Below, piece by piece: positions 34,416 to 46,400 of a stretch of DNA of 64,000 nucleotides. The DNA lies in assembly GCA_905178155.1 (NCBI GenBank), contig CAJINV010000005.1, forward strand, positions 4,074,918 to 4,138,917, written 5' to 3'. Source of the DNA: Amoebophrya sp. A120. Lineage: Eukaryota > Sar > Dinophyceae > Syndiniales > Amoebophryaceae. Below the pieces are notes generated by a model, which saw only the letters and a program-made list of their open reading frames with translations, was not told where the DNA came from and ran no database searches. Numbering within the stretch: position 1 is the stretch's first letter; each line of letters opens with the position of its first letter. A program made the translations under genes and the position numbers.

Positions 34416-37400
34416 TCACAAATCCATAACCGTGGACGATACTGCCACTGGCGCAATTTTGGGACTGTCTGGAGCAACGGCTGCACCAGGTAGACGTGCT
34501 TTCCTTTCCGCTTTCCCAGCGGGTGGCGACGGGTTTGCTGTTGAGCCCCCCGTGTGCACTTGATGGGATCCGAAAGAGCTTGCAGCACCCGATGTAGAAG
34601 TAGAGCCCCCCGCTGCTCCGCCCGCTGCCGAGGGCTTTGGTGCGGGGGCAAGAGGCGCGCCTGGAGGATTCTTGATAACGTGCAGCATCTGTGTCCAGTT
34701 CTGTGTGGTGAACTGGGTCATACTCTCATGTAGCGGGCCGTGCGCCAGGCTGTCGCCGGAGTCTGAGCTTGTGGCCGGGTGCTCCCACTGTAGGTCAACT
34801 GGCTCCTTCATAATGAGAAGGTGCTCTTTCGATGACCTTCTCATCGTAGTACTTTGATGTTCCGTACCAAAACCAAAAGATGGCGTCCCGCCCGCGGCCA
34901 TACCACCTGGGGGAAGAGACAGCAACCTGTCCTCCTCAGCAGGTCCTCCCCTGGTCTGCACCACAGGTCGCTCAAGATGCAGTTCTACTCCGGCCTGCCC
35001 TTCGGCTACCACGCCGGGTCGTGGTAATGCCGCCCCCGCAGTCCCATGGATGTGCGACTCGAGAACAGCTCCGTTACTTGTTGTGCTGTTGTAGGTATTG
35101 CGGTTCATTGCGGTACCTCCTGAATCACCAGTGTGGTCCACGAGACTGTCTCCGCTGTGGACTGGGTATAAGAGGCCTCCCTGGTCCTGCACGACGTGGG
35201 TAGGCTGCCCCGAGGAGCCAAAACCATGCTCGTTCACAACTTGTTCGTCGTCGCCACGAGCAGCTTCCGGACGTGCGACCTGCTGGCAACATGAGGTGAC
35301 ATCGTAGCACCGGAGCGAGTTTCTGGTGCCGTCAAACATGTCGGCCAACGGGAGCTTCCCGAGACTGGCCGAACCTTCCAAAAGCCGATTTCGGATGCGG
35401 TTAGTGAAGTCTCGAAGTTTGTCCGCTGAAGACGAGGCAGAGCCGCCAGCTTCCTCCTCCTCCTCACTACCAATAGGCTGCTCGTCGACGCTTTTAGCAG
35501 TGATCAAAGCATCGTTCCGGTAATACCAATGCTTCACGAAGGGTTGTGGCCCCACTAAGGGAACCGGGGGCGACTTTTGTCCTTTTTTCTGGGATCCGAC
35601 CATTGCGGGGCTCTCAACTCCTTGCTTGATGTAGTCATCCTCAGCAGGAGCGGTCATCTTCTTCAGGGTGGCGGCACCGAAGTGGTTTTCTGATTTTGCT
35701 CCTTGTAGTCTGGGAGACATGCCACCATGATGAGCCTGGTCCTGAAGTAACACGCCGCCACCTGCAGCTTCAGACTGCTCGGAGTTCCTTCCATCCGGCT
35801 GTTCTGCCGAGTGCTGGGAGGCGACTTGCGGCGTGTTGTTGCGCCGCTTTTCAAAGAGCCTCATCAGCCTCCCGCTGCCACTCAGAAATTTTCCTTTATC
35901 ATACTCCCCAGCCTCGAACTCCCCGGCCATGACGCGGAAAAAGGGATGATAGTAAGCGTGAGCTACCACCGTGAGCACCACGTCTCGCTCGTGTCTCTGG
36001 TGTGCCCAATCTTGGTCGAATTTGTGCCGCAAATCGTTATATTTCTGGTACATCTTGTCGGGACCTTGCTGCGCCATCAACCCCTTCTGGGTCGTAGCGG
36101 TCCCGAGCGCAATCGCGGCCTGGCTGCGGAACAGCTTGCGGAATTCGTGAAGCGCCAGAAAAAACAGCAGCGCGAAGGTCGGCACTGCGCCAAACTTCAA
36201 CAGAAAATGCGCGAAATAGTGCAGGTTGCGCATCGTGCTCTTCAGGTCGTCGTCGCTCCCCCCGCCGAATAGATCTTCGTCGTCCGCACGTGGGCCAGCA
36301 GCTGATGTGGGCCCCTCGTCTTGCATGATCCCTGCTTTGTCGGTGTTGCTGTCAACTACACTAACCTCCTCGAATACAGAATACAGGTACTGCTTTTCGA
36401 GTCGCGAACTGACCTGCGTGCTGTAGTAGAGGAATACGCTGCCGACGGATAAGGCCGCGACCATGAGCGCAAAGTAGTAAAATCGCAGCATCTGCGTTTC
36501 CAGTTCGGATCCCCGCGGGCCGACAGCTCGGCTTTTCATCTCGGTCACGTTGCTAAACAATGCGAACAGGAAGCAGTACTTGTCTACTCCGAACTTCGCC
36601 ACGAACACCAAAAAGGCCAAGAAAAAAGTGAGCCCATATCGACTACTACCCCCAGCAGCTTGTTCTAGGGCACCGGATCCGGAGTGTAGAATTGTTCCCG
36701 TCCCACCAGAGGACGTCCCGAAGTCGCCGCTGGTGGCGCTCGTCGTACCAATAAAGCCTGTATTCGTGGCGCCAGAACCGGACGAGCTTGTTCCGCCGGC
36801 CGAGCCGGAAGACGGGCCGAAAAAGGGCACGTGGTCGAGAAGCCATCCGGTGACACCCGTTGCGTGCGCCTCGTGCCGGTTGTCGCGCGCTTCCGCGAGG
36901 ACGAATACTTCCAGGGGATTGTCGAGCGCCAGTCGCTCCATCACCCCAAACAGCAGCGCCAGTGTGCAGACAATCGACGCATTGGAAACGAAACGCAGCG
37001 TCTCAATCGATTCGCTGGGTTCTTCAATTCACACTCAAAATCTTCAATTACAATTTTTGCTATTCCGATATCAATGAGGATATGATACGTCCTCCTACTC
37101 TTTGGCTTTTTGCCGCAAGCTGCTTTGCGCAAGAAACAACCCAGGCACCAGCAAACGGCTACAGGGAGCTTTCACATTTACATGATGAAAAATTCATCGC
37201 CCTGGGTAGAATCTGTGTGGTCAAGACCGTGCGGGTGCATATCATATGTGAGACTTTCTGCTGGCTAAAACATCGTGCATGTACGCATGGGAAATCCAAA
37301 GAAGAAGAACTACTTATTGCTTACTAGAAAGTACGAGTAGGTCGTCGTCGTCCTTGAGTTGACGGCGAACGGTAAAACTTAATGACCAAGAGGACAAATT

Positions 37401-40400
37401 GAAATTTCCAGGCGGACGGACGCGCTTGTTTCGTTCTGATACACGCAAACGCGTACCAGTAGCCAAAATCAAATGTGTTTCCTGTACAAAAACGTACCCG
37501 AACCATAGTCAAGATGTTGAGATGAATTCCGCTAATATACAAATGCTCTTTCTCATGCTGATGCACATGGCGCTACACTTAGCCGTGAGAGCCCTCCTCA
37601 TCATCATCATCATCATCGAGCGGGCACCCATGCCCAGTGCCACAGGCTAAGGATCCCCTAGTCCTACCCCGCCGGGGGTGGCACAGCCAGCACTTTTTTA
37701 GGAACCTCGTGCCAAGTCGGACGCTACCTTGATCTACAACGAGGAAGATTTGGTAGCGGACCGGGTACAACATTTGTACTTGGGATAAGGTGAAGGGTTT
37801 GGTCATTTCGAACTTGTCTGCAAGCGTGACGGCGAACAAGGCGTTCAACTTTTGGTACAGAATTTGAGGCGCCTGCACGGACTGCAGCACCGTTGAAACC
37901 ATCAAGGTGGAGATCAGGTACTTCAGCGCGAACATCCGCCAGCGCTCAGCCTGCTTATGAAAGTCGTTGAACAGACCCTGGACTTGCTCGAGCAGGTGGT
38001 CCGCGAAGGTGGTCAGCAGCGCCTCCACCGAATCCACGCCAACGACAGGAATCAAGTATGCCACAGCCGCTCAGGTGGTGCGCCTTCGAAATGGGGCAGG
38101 CTGCTCGGGGAGCAGACAATAAACACAATGACCACGGCTGAAAGAGTAGGGGGTCGACAAATACAAAAAAAAACTTGAAGCGCTGCATCATATTAAGATG
38201 CGCTTTACAGCAACAAGGTGACGACCGGTCCTGCCTCCTCTTCTTAGTCTTACGTTCATCTGCCCTTGGTAGCATATCGCTTTATCAGTGTATCTGTCTG
38301 CTCAAAAGGAAAAGGCATGAAAAAACATAGTTGCTTTATAGTATTTGTTTCTCCGGTCAAAATTTCATCATGGTGCTCCGACGTGCATACCAAGCATTTG
38401 AAGAGCGCCCACCTACGACTGGCATACCAAGATCAAGTTCATGAACAGAAAGCAGTAGTTCTGAATTTTGAAATTTTTGTTGTGAAGGCCTTTAGAAAGT
38501 GAATGAAAAAAGAACTACCATAAAGCGAGAGCACTCTTCTCCGCCTCTTCATACTTCGGCTGCATCTTCGCGCCTCACAATCCATGTGTTTGTTATCTTT
38601 GCAGCCATGTCGGTCTCTGCCTGCTTATGTAAGTACATAGCAACTTGCTTCTCGCAAAAATCTGACTCAACATATACAAAATAAAGTGCGCGGATAGAAT
38701 AAGAGCAGATAGACTCACACAGTCCACTGGAGGACGTTGCCAATCATCACAAACAGCAGTGTAAGTACCAGGATCAGAGATGATTCAAACTCCCGCTGCT
38801 TGCGCCAAAACCGCTGGTAGTGAACTATATGGTACACAACGGTGGGAATCACGGCGCCGTTGATGAAAATGACGATCAGGGTGGGCAGATACTGCGCAGA
38901 CAACGCACTGAGGTAGTAAAGAAAGCCCTGCTCCTGTTGCTGCTGGCCCACCAACATCTGCTCGTTGTTGTAGTTCATCCCGAACATGCTCGGGCTAATA
39001 TTACTGGCCTCTAGTGCAGAACCCCCCAGCGGAGTTGCGGTTGTTCTGTCGCGCACTTCTGACGCTTCTGCGCCCCGAACTTCTACCATGTTGCCAGGAA
39101 CAACAGCGACGCCGAGAAGCCCACGCGAAAGCGCTGTACTACTACCGTCTCCTGTAGTTGCCAAAGATGACAGAGTCCCCGTTATCTGCGATGCGACGGC
39201 TTCCGCCGCCTGCTTGTCGCTCGGAAAAAGAAACCAGGACGGGCTATCGTCTTGGAGGTCCGGGGCATCGTAGTCCTTCGATGCGGTCGAGGAAGGAAAA
39301 AGACTCCAAGAGGACCTCGTCTCGCTCCCCTGGCTGTCTGTGCGATCATCCGCAAGGTTCTCCGTCCTTCCGTTTACCGCGAAGAGAAATGGCAGAATTT
39401 GGGCCGCAATGCTCACTGGGGTGACCACGAGTGTAAAGAAAACGAACCCCACCAAAGCGTACACACCGCCTATGATTCGGGACTCCCTATCCGATGTGTC
39501 AAGGTTTGACCAATCCACGTCCACCACGTCGGGGGCAGGTTCCATCCGCAGTTCGTTTTTGATTTCGCGCTCCAGTCGGAGTAGCCGTGCGTGCTGGCGC
39601 CGAACCTCTTCTTCGCGGGGTTTCAACATCTTTTTCCGCACAAGGATCTTTTCTCGTTCTTTCCGGGTGAGGCTGACGTGTTGCAGGTAAGAACTGTGGT
39701 CGCGCGCGCGGAAAAACATGCAAGGTCCGGAAGTGAGACAGAACGACACCCGGCTGAATATGGCATTCTCAATTGTTACATTCTCAACTGTTACACGGAT
39801 TTGTCATGCAAAATTGCTATCAGCCTCCACTTGATCAAGGTGGTTAGCATGGCAAATTTTCGAAGGGCTAAGCAGCATGATGATCTGTGGCAAATCTGTG
39901 ACGCGAAAGCTGCAATATTGCCACTTTCACTAATTGCTGTTCTTGCATTACAAATCCATGCAACAGCTGAGAATGTAACGTTTGAGAACGCCATACTGAA
40001 GATTTCAGTGAACCAAGAAAAGAAGCGAGCGAAACGCTCCAAGCAGTCCTGGACTTGCTCCCAGCAACTCATTTCGTCCTCTTCTTCCCCGCTGGTTGCG
40101 ACACCTCCTGGAAGTTGGACAGCGCTGTGGTCCACTCCGAGGTCGCCCGCCTGCAGCAGAGGGACTACTCCCTGATGATCTCCTAGGATCAGGGGAGTAG
40201 ATTTTATGTTGTCCTTGTCGCCGTCATCCAACATCGCATTGCCGTCGAGGCGCCGGCTCGAGTGGTCCACCCTGCTTGGATCCGTCGCAGCCCCTGTCAT
40301 CTCTCCTGCGACGCGAGGACCCCCGGCCGCGAGGGCGCGACCTGCCGGTGAGTGCGCCGCCCGACCAGCTGGCTCAGCTGCCCGCTCCCCGCGCGCGGAT

Positions 40401-43400
40401 GTCAGTGGAGAGGGATGGTAGTGTGCGCCACGCGCAGACATGATGATCTGTGGCGCCGGGCTCTGTCTACCCGAACTGCGCGCGCTCGCGGACAAACGGT
40501 CGATGGCGGTACTGTCTCGGTACTCTGTTTCTCCTTCCCCGGCTCTGTTGTTCGCGGCCGACAAGGCGGCGAACTCTCTGCGGATACGGGCAAAGTAGTC
40601 CTCCGTGAAATACTCATCGCGCGGCGGGTCGCAGAGCAGGTTCTCCTCGCACGCCGCGGCCTGCCACCCGCGGCACATCTCCTGCACTTGTTTCCAATCC
40701 GAGTATTTCTTGCGTTTCAAGATGTTCCAACGCTGCAAGGCCTGTTCCTTGGCCTTGAGACTGTTGAACGTGACAAATGCCCGACCCGTTCCGTAAAACG
40801 GCTTCCTCTTCACCAGTTCCTTCAGACTGCGCCTCGCAGCCTTCGTCTGCCGCCAGTAGTAGCAGTTGCACAGAGCGTAGTACACTAAATTCAGCGGCAA
40901 CAGGTAGTCGGAGAGCCAGGGTTCGGGCGCGGCGTGGGTCTTCACCTCTTGCAATAAACCGACCCGGTCATCGTCGCGGGGATCCGGCCCTACTATCTCG
41001 GGTGCAAAACCGGCTTCGCGCTCCTCTGCCAGTACTTCAGTGTCACGTCGTGATTGCGCCCCCTCTTGTTGTTCCGAAGCAGCGATGAGGACCAAATCAT
41101 TGCCGCTGTCCGTTCTCATCTGGGCAAACGGCTCCCTGAAGATGTTTGACTTTTGTTCTGTAGTTGCAGAAACGGGCAGAAAAGGTTTGACGGGACTTTC
41201 CACACCTGCCAATGCCGTCTTCGTGGTCGGGTAAGGTGAACTACTCGCTTCGTGTGACGAGGCGCTCCTCTCCGCAGCGAGCGCAGGGCTCTGCAGCTGC
41301 TGGCCACCGCTTTTGCTTGCCGGGCTGGAGCTGGCAGCAGTATGCGGCTTCATCTCGCCCGGACTTTTCAAGGCGAAGTCTTGCTCCGAAGCACGCGGGT
41401 CCACGTCGGAGCCAGCCACGCCACCCTCCCCTGACGCTCCTCCGTTGATAGAATGCTCCACATAAGTCGCTTCTGCTGCTACGGACGGTAGATGCGACTC
41501 TTTGCTGCCTTGCTTTGAAACTGTGCTCTTTTTACTCGATGAAGACGCAGCTCCTCCGCCTCCCGCGTTCTTATTGGACCCCTTGAAAACAAGCGACTTG
41601 CCACCCGCCATTAGTCTACCAAACATGCTGGATTTCTTTTTCTCTGTGCTGCCCTTATTTGTCCTGGCGCTCAGAGGATGAAGATGTTGACTACTGCTTT
41701 TATTTGCCTGCTCACCTCCTGCGACGGCTGAGCCATCGTTCGACGAAGCTGCTATTTCTGCACCGCTGGTCGTCCCGCGTGTCGTCAAACCCGGGGACAG
41801 GCGGTCTGTTGCGTGGCCCACGACGTCAACCTCTTCCACAAGTGGCGGCGTGTTGGCTTCCGTCTGCCGAGCGGGAGTTTGATCCCCTGCGTGGCGCGCC
41901 AAGTTGTTCTGGTGGGTCGTTTGTTTGTTCCCGCGTCTCTTGTTGCGTAGAAGTTGTTCATCTTCTGGAGCACAGGAGTCCGCTAGCAGCTCTTCCTGCG
42001 AATCGTCTGCGGTGTCCACATTAATCCGAACGTCCAAGAACTCGTCACTCTGCGCCCGTTCTTCCGAGGTACCGAGTGGCTGATAGCCCCCCTCGCGCGT
42101 AGAAGTAGGCCGCCCCCCGCCACCAAACATCGAGTACTGAGCAGACCGTGTTGCTTTATTCCGGTCCGTCTCGTCATCAGACGAGAACTCGTCATCGGGG
42201 TCTTCCGCAGCACCGCACGCTAATATGCCTTACAAGAAAAATGGGTCTCCGTCTCATAGGATGCAAACTTGTGATGCGGATTGATTCTGGAGGAACCCGA
42301 ACGGCCAGAAATCAGTGTGACGTAGCCAGCAAAAAATGCTGTGCGAGTATTTTTGAGCGCAGGAGAGGGCATCTCTCATGCGCAGGACCAGGCATGGAGA
42401 AGCTGGAGCGTCCTCCGAAACCGAATTTGTGTTTGTCCTCCTCTGTGCGCATTTTTAGAGACCTTCTTGTAGATCGATGCAGATGTTGCAAAATAAACTG
42501 CATTTACATAGTACCTGCTTTCTTCCAGCAGGAGACCCAAACATATTTGCAGTTGATACATGGGCAGCACCAGGCGCAACAATGTCCGAAACCCTCCACC
42601 AAGCGTTTGATGGTGGAGCTCTTCTTCTTGGCAGACTGGTACCAGGAGGCATACACGTTTATCGCAAGAAAAAAGTGTTACAGTTACACACTGTGTTGCA
42701 AGACCGGCAACACAGATAACCTCTCTCATGCGGGAAATGCTTGGGATCCTTCTTCCTGTTTTCCCTTGTGACCTTCGCATTACAAGTTTTCCCTGCCACA
42801 CAGAGAAAATTTGTGATGCAGAAACTCCAACAAATGTGTAACGGTAACACTTTTATTTTTCTCGTGATAACGTTCCGGCGATCCTTGCTATCTTCGTAGT
42901 GCCGAAGGGCGTCGTGGGCGTCCGCGAGCGCGGGCACGATCTGCACGGAGAGGATGTTATGGGAGCGTCAGGATCGAAGTCGACAAAATCGAAAAATTTG
43001 TAATGCACAAAATCGATGTCACTGTCAGTTAGAGATAGAGCCTCAGTTTCCAAGTGGCGCATGACAAATTTCGGGAGCACCCAAATCCAGTCTGTCATGC
43101 TGTTTGGGGAAAGAAGACTGCTCCTGTCATGCTACTATGGCAGCGCATTGCCTTTCCCTAAACAGGCTTACAATCGGCCTTATTTGCCTGCTCCCCAATA
43201 CAGGCCTCCAGTGCCCTACATTTTACGCATCACAAGTTTTTCGATTTTGTCGATTTCGATCCTGACACATCCATAGATGTTGCGGTAGCCGTAGTCCTGC
43301 CGCAGGATGCGACAGAAATCGGAGGCGGACAGCTTTTGCGCCTCCTGATCCTTTGGCAGGCCCGTGCACAGGAGCGTGTACATCTGCGCGAACTGGGTGA

Positions 43401-46400
43401 TATCCTGCGTAACCCGTCGTCGCTTGTCGTGGTCTATCAAATGCAAAAATGTCTGGGTCTGGAAGAATGCAAGTTTGTCATGCTTGTCTGGCATGACTCG
43501 AGAATCTGTGTTGCACAGGCACGAAAAGGCCCTCTTACCTGTCATGCAAAAACGCAGTTTGCCATGCGGAATACGTAAGACATGGCAGCCAAAAAATTTG
43601 TCATGCGTAGCTGCGTATTGCAGTGCGTCTATCATTCACTTTTAGCATTACAAGTTTCCAGACCCAGACATATTTGCAATCCATATGGTCCTGCTTTATG
43701 CGGCGCCCAAAATAGAGAAATAGGAAGAACAGCAACGCGGACTCGAAAAAAAACAGGCAAAACCCGAACCCAAGCTGCTCCGTGGTGTTTATTCCGCCCA
43801 CCTGCTGGGTCGTGGTGGCGCCAAGAAGGCGACTCGTCTGAAGTGATGTTCCGAGGACGACGTCCTGTGCGCTCGACGTGGAGGTCGTGCTGGTCAGTAA
43901 AGTTCTGCTGGGCTGCAGCCCGTGCGCAAGAAGGGCGGCAGTACTCGTATGCTGCAACTGGTCCTCACCGGCCAGGGACATATTCGAGACGACGCCGCGG
44001 GCCGCCGCCGCGTCCCGAGGCAGTTCTTGCACCGCTGCGCCAGCAGGTCCAGTTAGGTCGTAGGTGCTGGTGGCGCTTCCCGAGGTGCCGGTCGTGGCCC
44101 CGTCGGAGGAGGACGATCCCGCGAAGGCGCGGGCGGCAATTTGCGTCAGCCACAGGGTGAGCTCCCACACATACACACACAACTGCTGCAAAACCACCAG
44201 GAAGTACTTCTGCAAGAAGTAGACGAACTGCACAAGCAGATGGTTGGCGAGCGGATGACCGTGCAAAAAGGACAGCACCCAGTCCAAAACGAACGCGCAC
44301 CCGAAGGCCTGCGCGAGCCGCCACAAAAAACTCAAGTACCCGAGCGGAATGAGGGCGACGGGATGGGAGCGGTCGATAGTGAAGAAAATCTGGAACAGAA
44401 TCCACTGGTAGGGGCTCTTGAAGTGCTTGTTCAACAGCTCAAACCGGTTTCTTCGGTGGAAGAACACGGCGGAGAAGTTATTTTGTTCGCCCCCTCCCGT
44501 TATCGCGGCCTCCGCCACCTCACCGCCTCGCTCAATCTTTTCTCCTCGGATCCAGTCCCAGATCTCCTGTTCTGTCGCATCAATTATCCACTTTTTTGAT
44601 GTTTCTTCTGTGGCCGGTTGATGTTCTCCTATCAAATGTAAAAATGTCTGGGTCTGGAAGATTGCAACTTGTCGTGCTAAATCTGCAGCATGCAAAAATC
44701 TGTGTTGCATGATTACCAAAAGTCGCTCAATTTTGACCAAGTCGGGAGGTAGTTTCTCATGCAGGATAGGCATTAGAAAGTTCTCGCAGAATCTGTCATG
44801 CTGGCTCCGGCATTCCAGACCTCATGGGTCATGAAAAAAGCAGCATGACAAATCGCGCATTCTTCCAGACCCAGACATTTTTACACTTGATATCTCCGCT
44901 CTGGGGCTTATTCACCAGTGTCTGCCGTTCGGCCGGCTCCTGCGTCAGCGCGGCGTCCGCAGAGTCAAGAATACCTTCCCCAGGAAGCCGTGGCGTGTTC
45001 GATTCGCTTGACGGCTTGGAGGATGCGGTCTGGTGCGTCCCTAAGACACCACCTCCTGGCGAAGTTCCAGCTCCCAGTACAGCGGCCGGGGCGCTCCCGC
45101 TGAGTCGCTCCTGTTGCAGGAGCGCACTCGTCGTGGTGCTGCCATTCAGAAGTATTGCCGGGCTCGCAGAGATGACGTGACGAGCAGGCGGACTGTGCAA
45201 CGATGCGCTCGCGGTGTCCTGTTGGTGCTGGTAGTGCATCACCTCTTCCAGCTGCGCATCGATATCAAATGCAAAAATGTCTGGGTCTGGAAGGGTTGGA
45301 ACTTGTCAAGCTAAATCTGCAGCATGCAAAAATCTGTGTTGCATGATTACCAAAAGTCGTCCAGTTTTGACCAAGTCGGGAGGGAGTTTCTCATGCAGGA
45401 TAGGCATGAGAGAGATCGCATAGAATCTGTCATGCTAGGTCCTGCATTCCAGACCTCATGGGTCATGGAAAAGCAGCATGACAAATCGCGCACTCTTCCA
45501 GACCCAGACATTTTTGCATTTGATAATCGACCTGCGAAAACGATCCCTGGCGTGGTCTCGATGACCCGGCCGGTGAGGGGCTGGTCCTACTTGCAATCGC
45601 GCCCTTTGCGTGGCCGGACGGGGACGAAGTATTTGGCGGCTGCTGGGGTCCTCGTGGATGGCTCGTCGTACGGCCCGCTTGGGAGGAAGCAGGAGGCGAA
45701 CAAGTGCCGCTCTGCGGTACGCCGCTCCCTCCTTTCTCGGCTTGTCTCGACGAGGACCCCTCTGGCGCTGCCCGGGGAGGCGTCACTCGATGCGCGCCCT
45801 CCGCGTAGTAGTACTGCCGAGGGCTTCTGGCGAACGCGTCGCTATTTGTGTTTTCGTCCGGAGGTTTTGCGAGGACGGGCGCAACTGCGAGATGACGAGT
45901 AGACTCAGGCACGAACAAATCATCCGCATTTTTTTCACGACTCCTTCCTCCTTCAGTAGCCCTTGCCGATACCGTGTCGGGTGAGCGAGGGGGCGACATA
46001 GAAGGAGACGTCGGCGCCACGGCGCCCGTGGCTGCGTGGCCCTGAAGATGTTGTGCTGGTACTAGTACCTGGGTCATTTCCACGACCGGGGCAACCCCCG
46101 ACGAGCTGGCAACTACAGCATCTGCATCGCCCTCGTGGCGAGCGGGGCCTCGGCCTCGCAGCTGCTGCTCCTGGTTCATCGCGCGGCTGCTCAGAAGTAG
46201 TGGCTGTCGACTTGTTCCCGGAACTGAGTCGGTTCCCTCCCCAGGGGACCCACTTCGTCGCGCGCTGTGCATTTCTTGCAGAGGTATACCTCCTCGCGGC
46301 TGCTCAGACGATACCGGTGCCGTCTGCTGCAAGTCCGGGCTGCGGAGATGATCGCTTGGGCGCGCGGTGATCGCAAAGCTCCGGCTATCAAAAAACGCCT

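Noticed and set aside
37590-37620. ATC-repeat run coding for poly-Asp on the minus strand
   Set aside because: It lies past the likely donor CAAG|GTAGCG at about 37730, in an intron of the OSCA-like gene, and is a simple microsatellite.
39791-42130. One uninterrupted 779-codon minus-strand frame running through 39791-39995
   Set aside because: Its last 68 codons lie inside the family E introner at 39759-39995. Excision leads into the next exon in frame, so the read-through end is not the real C-terminus.
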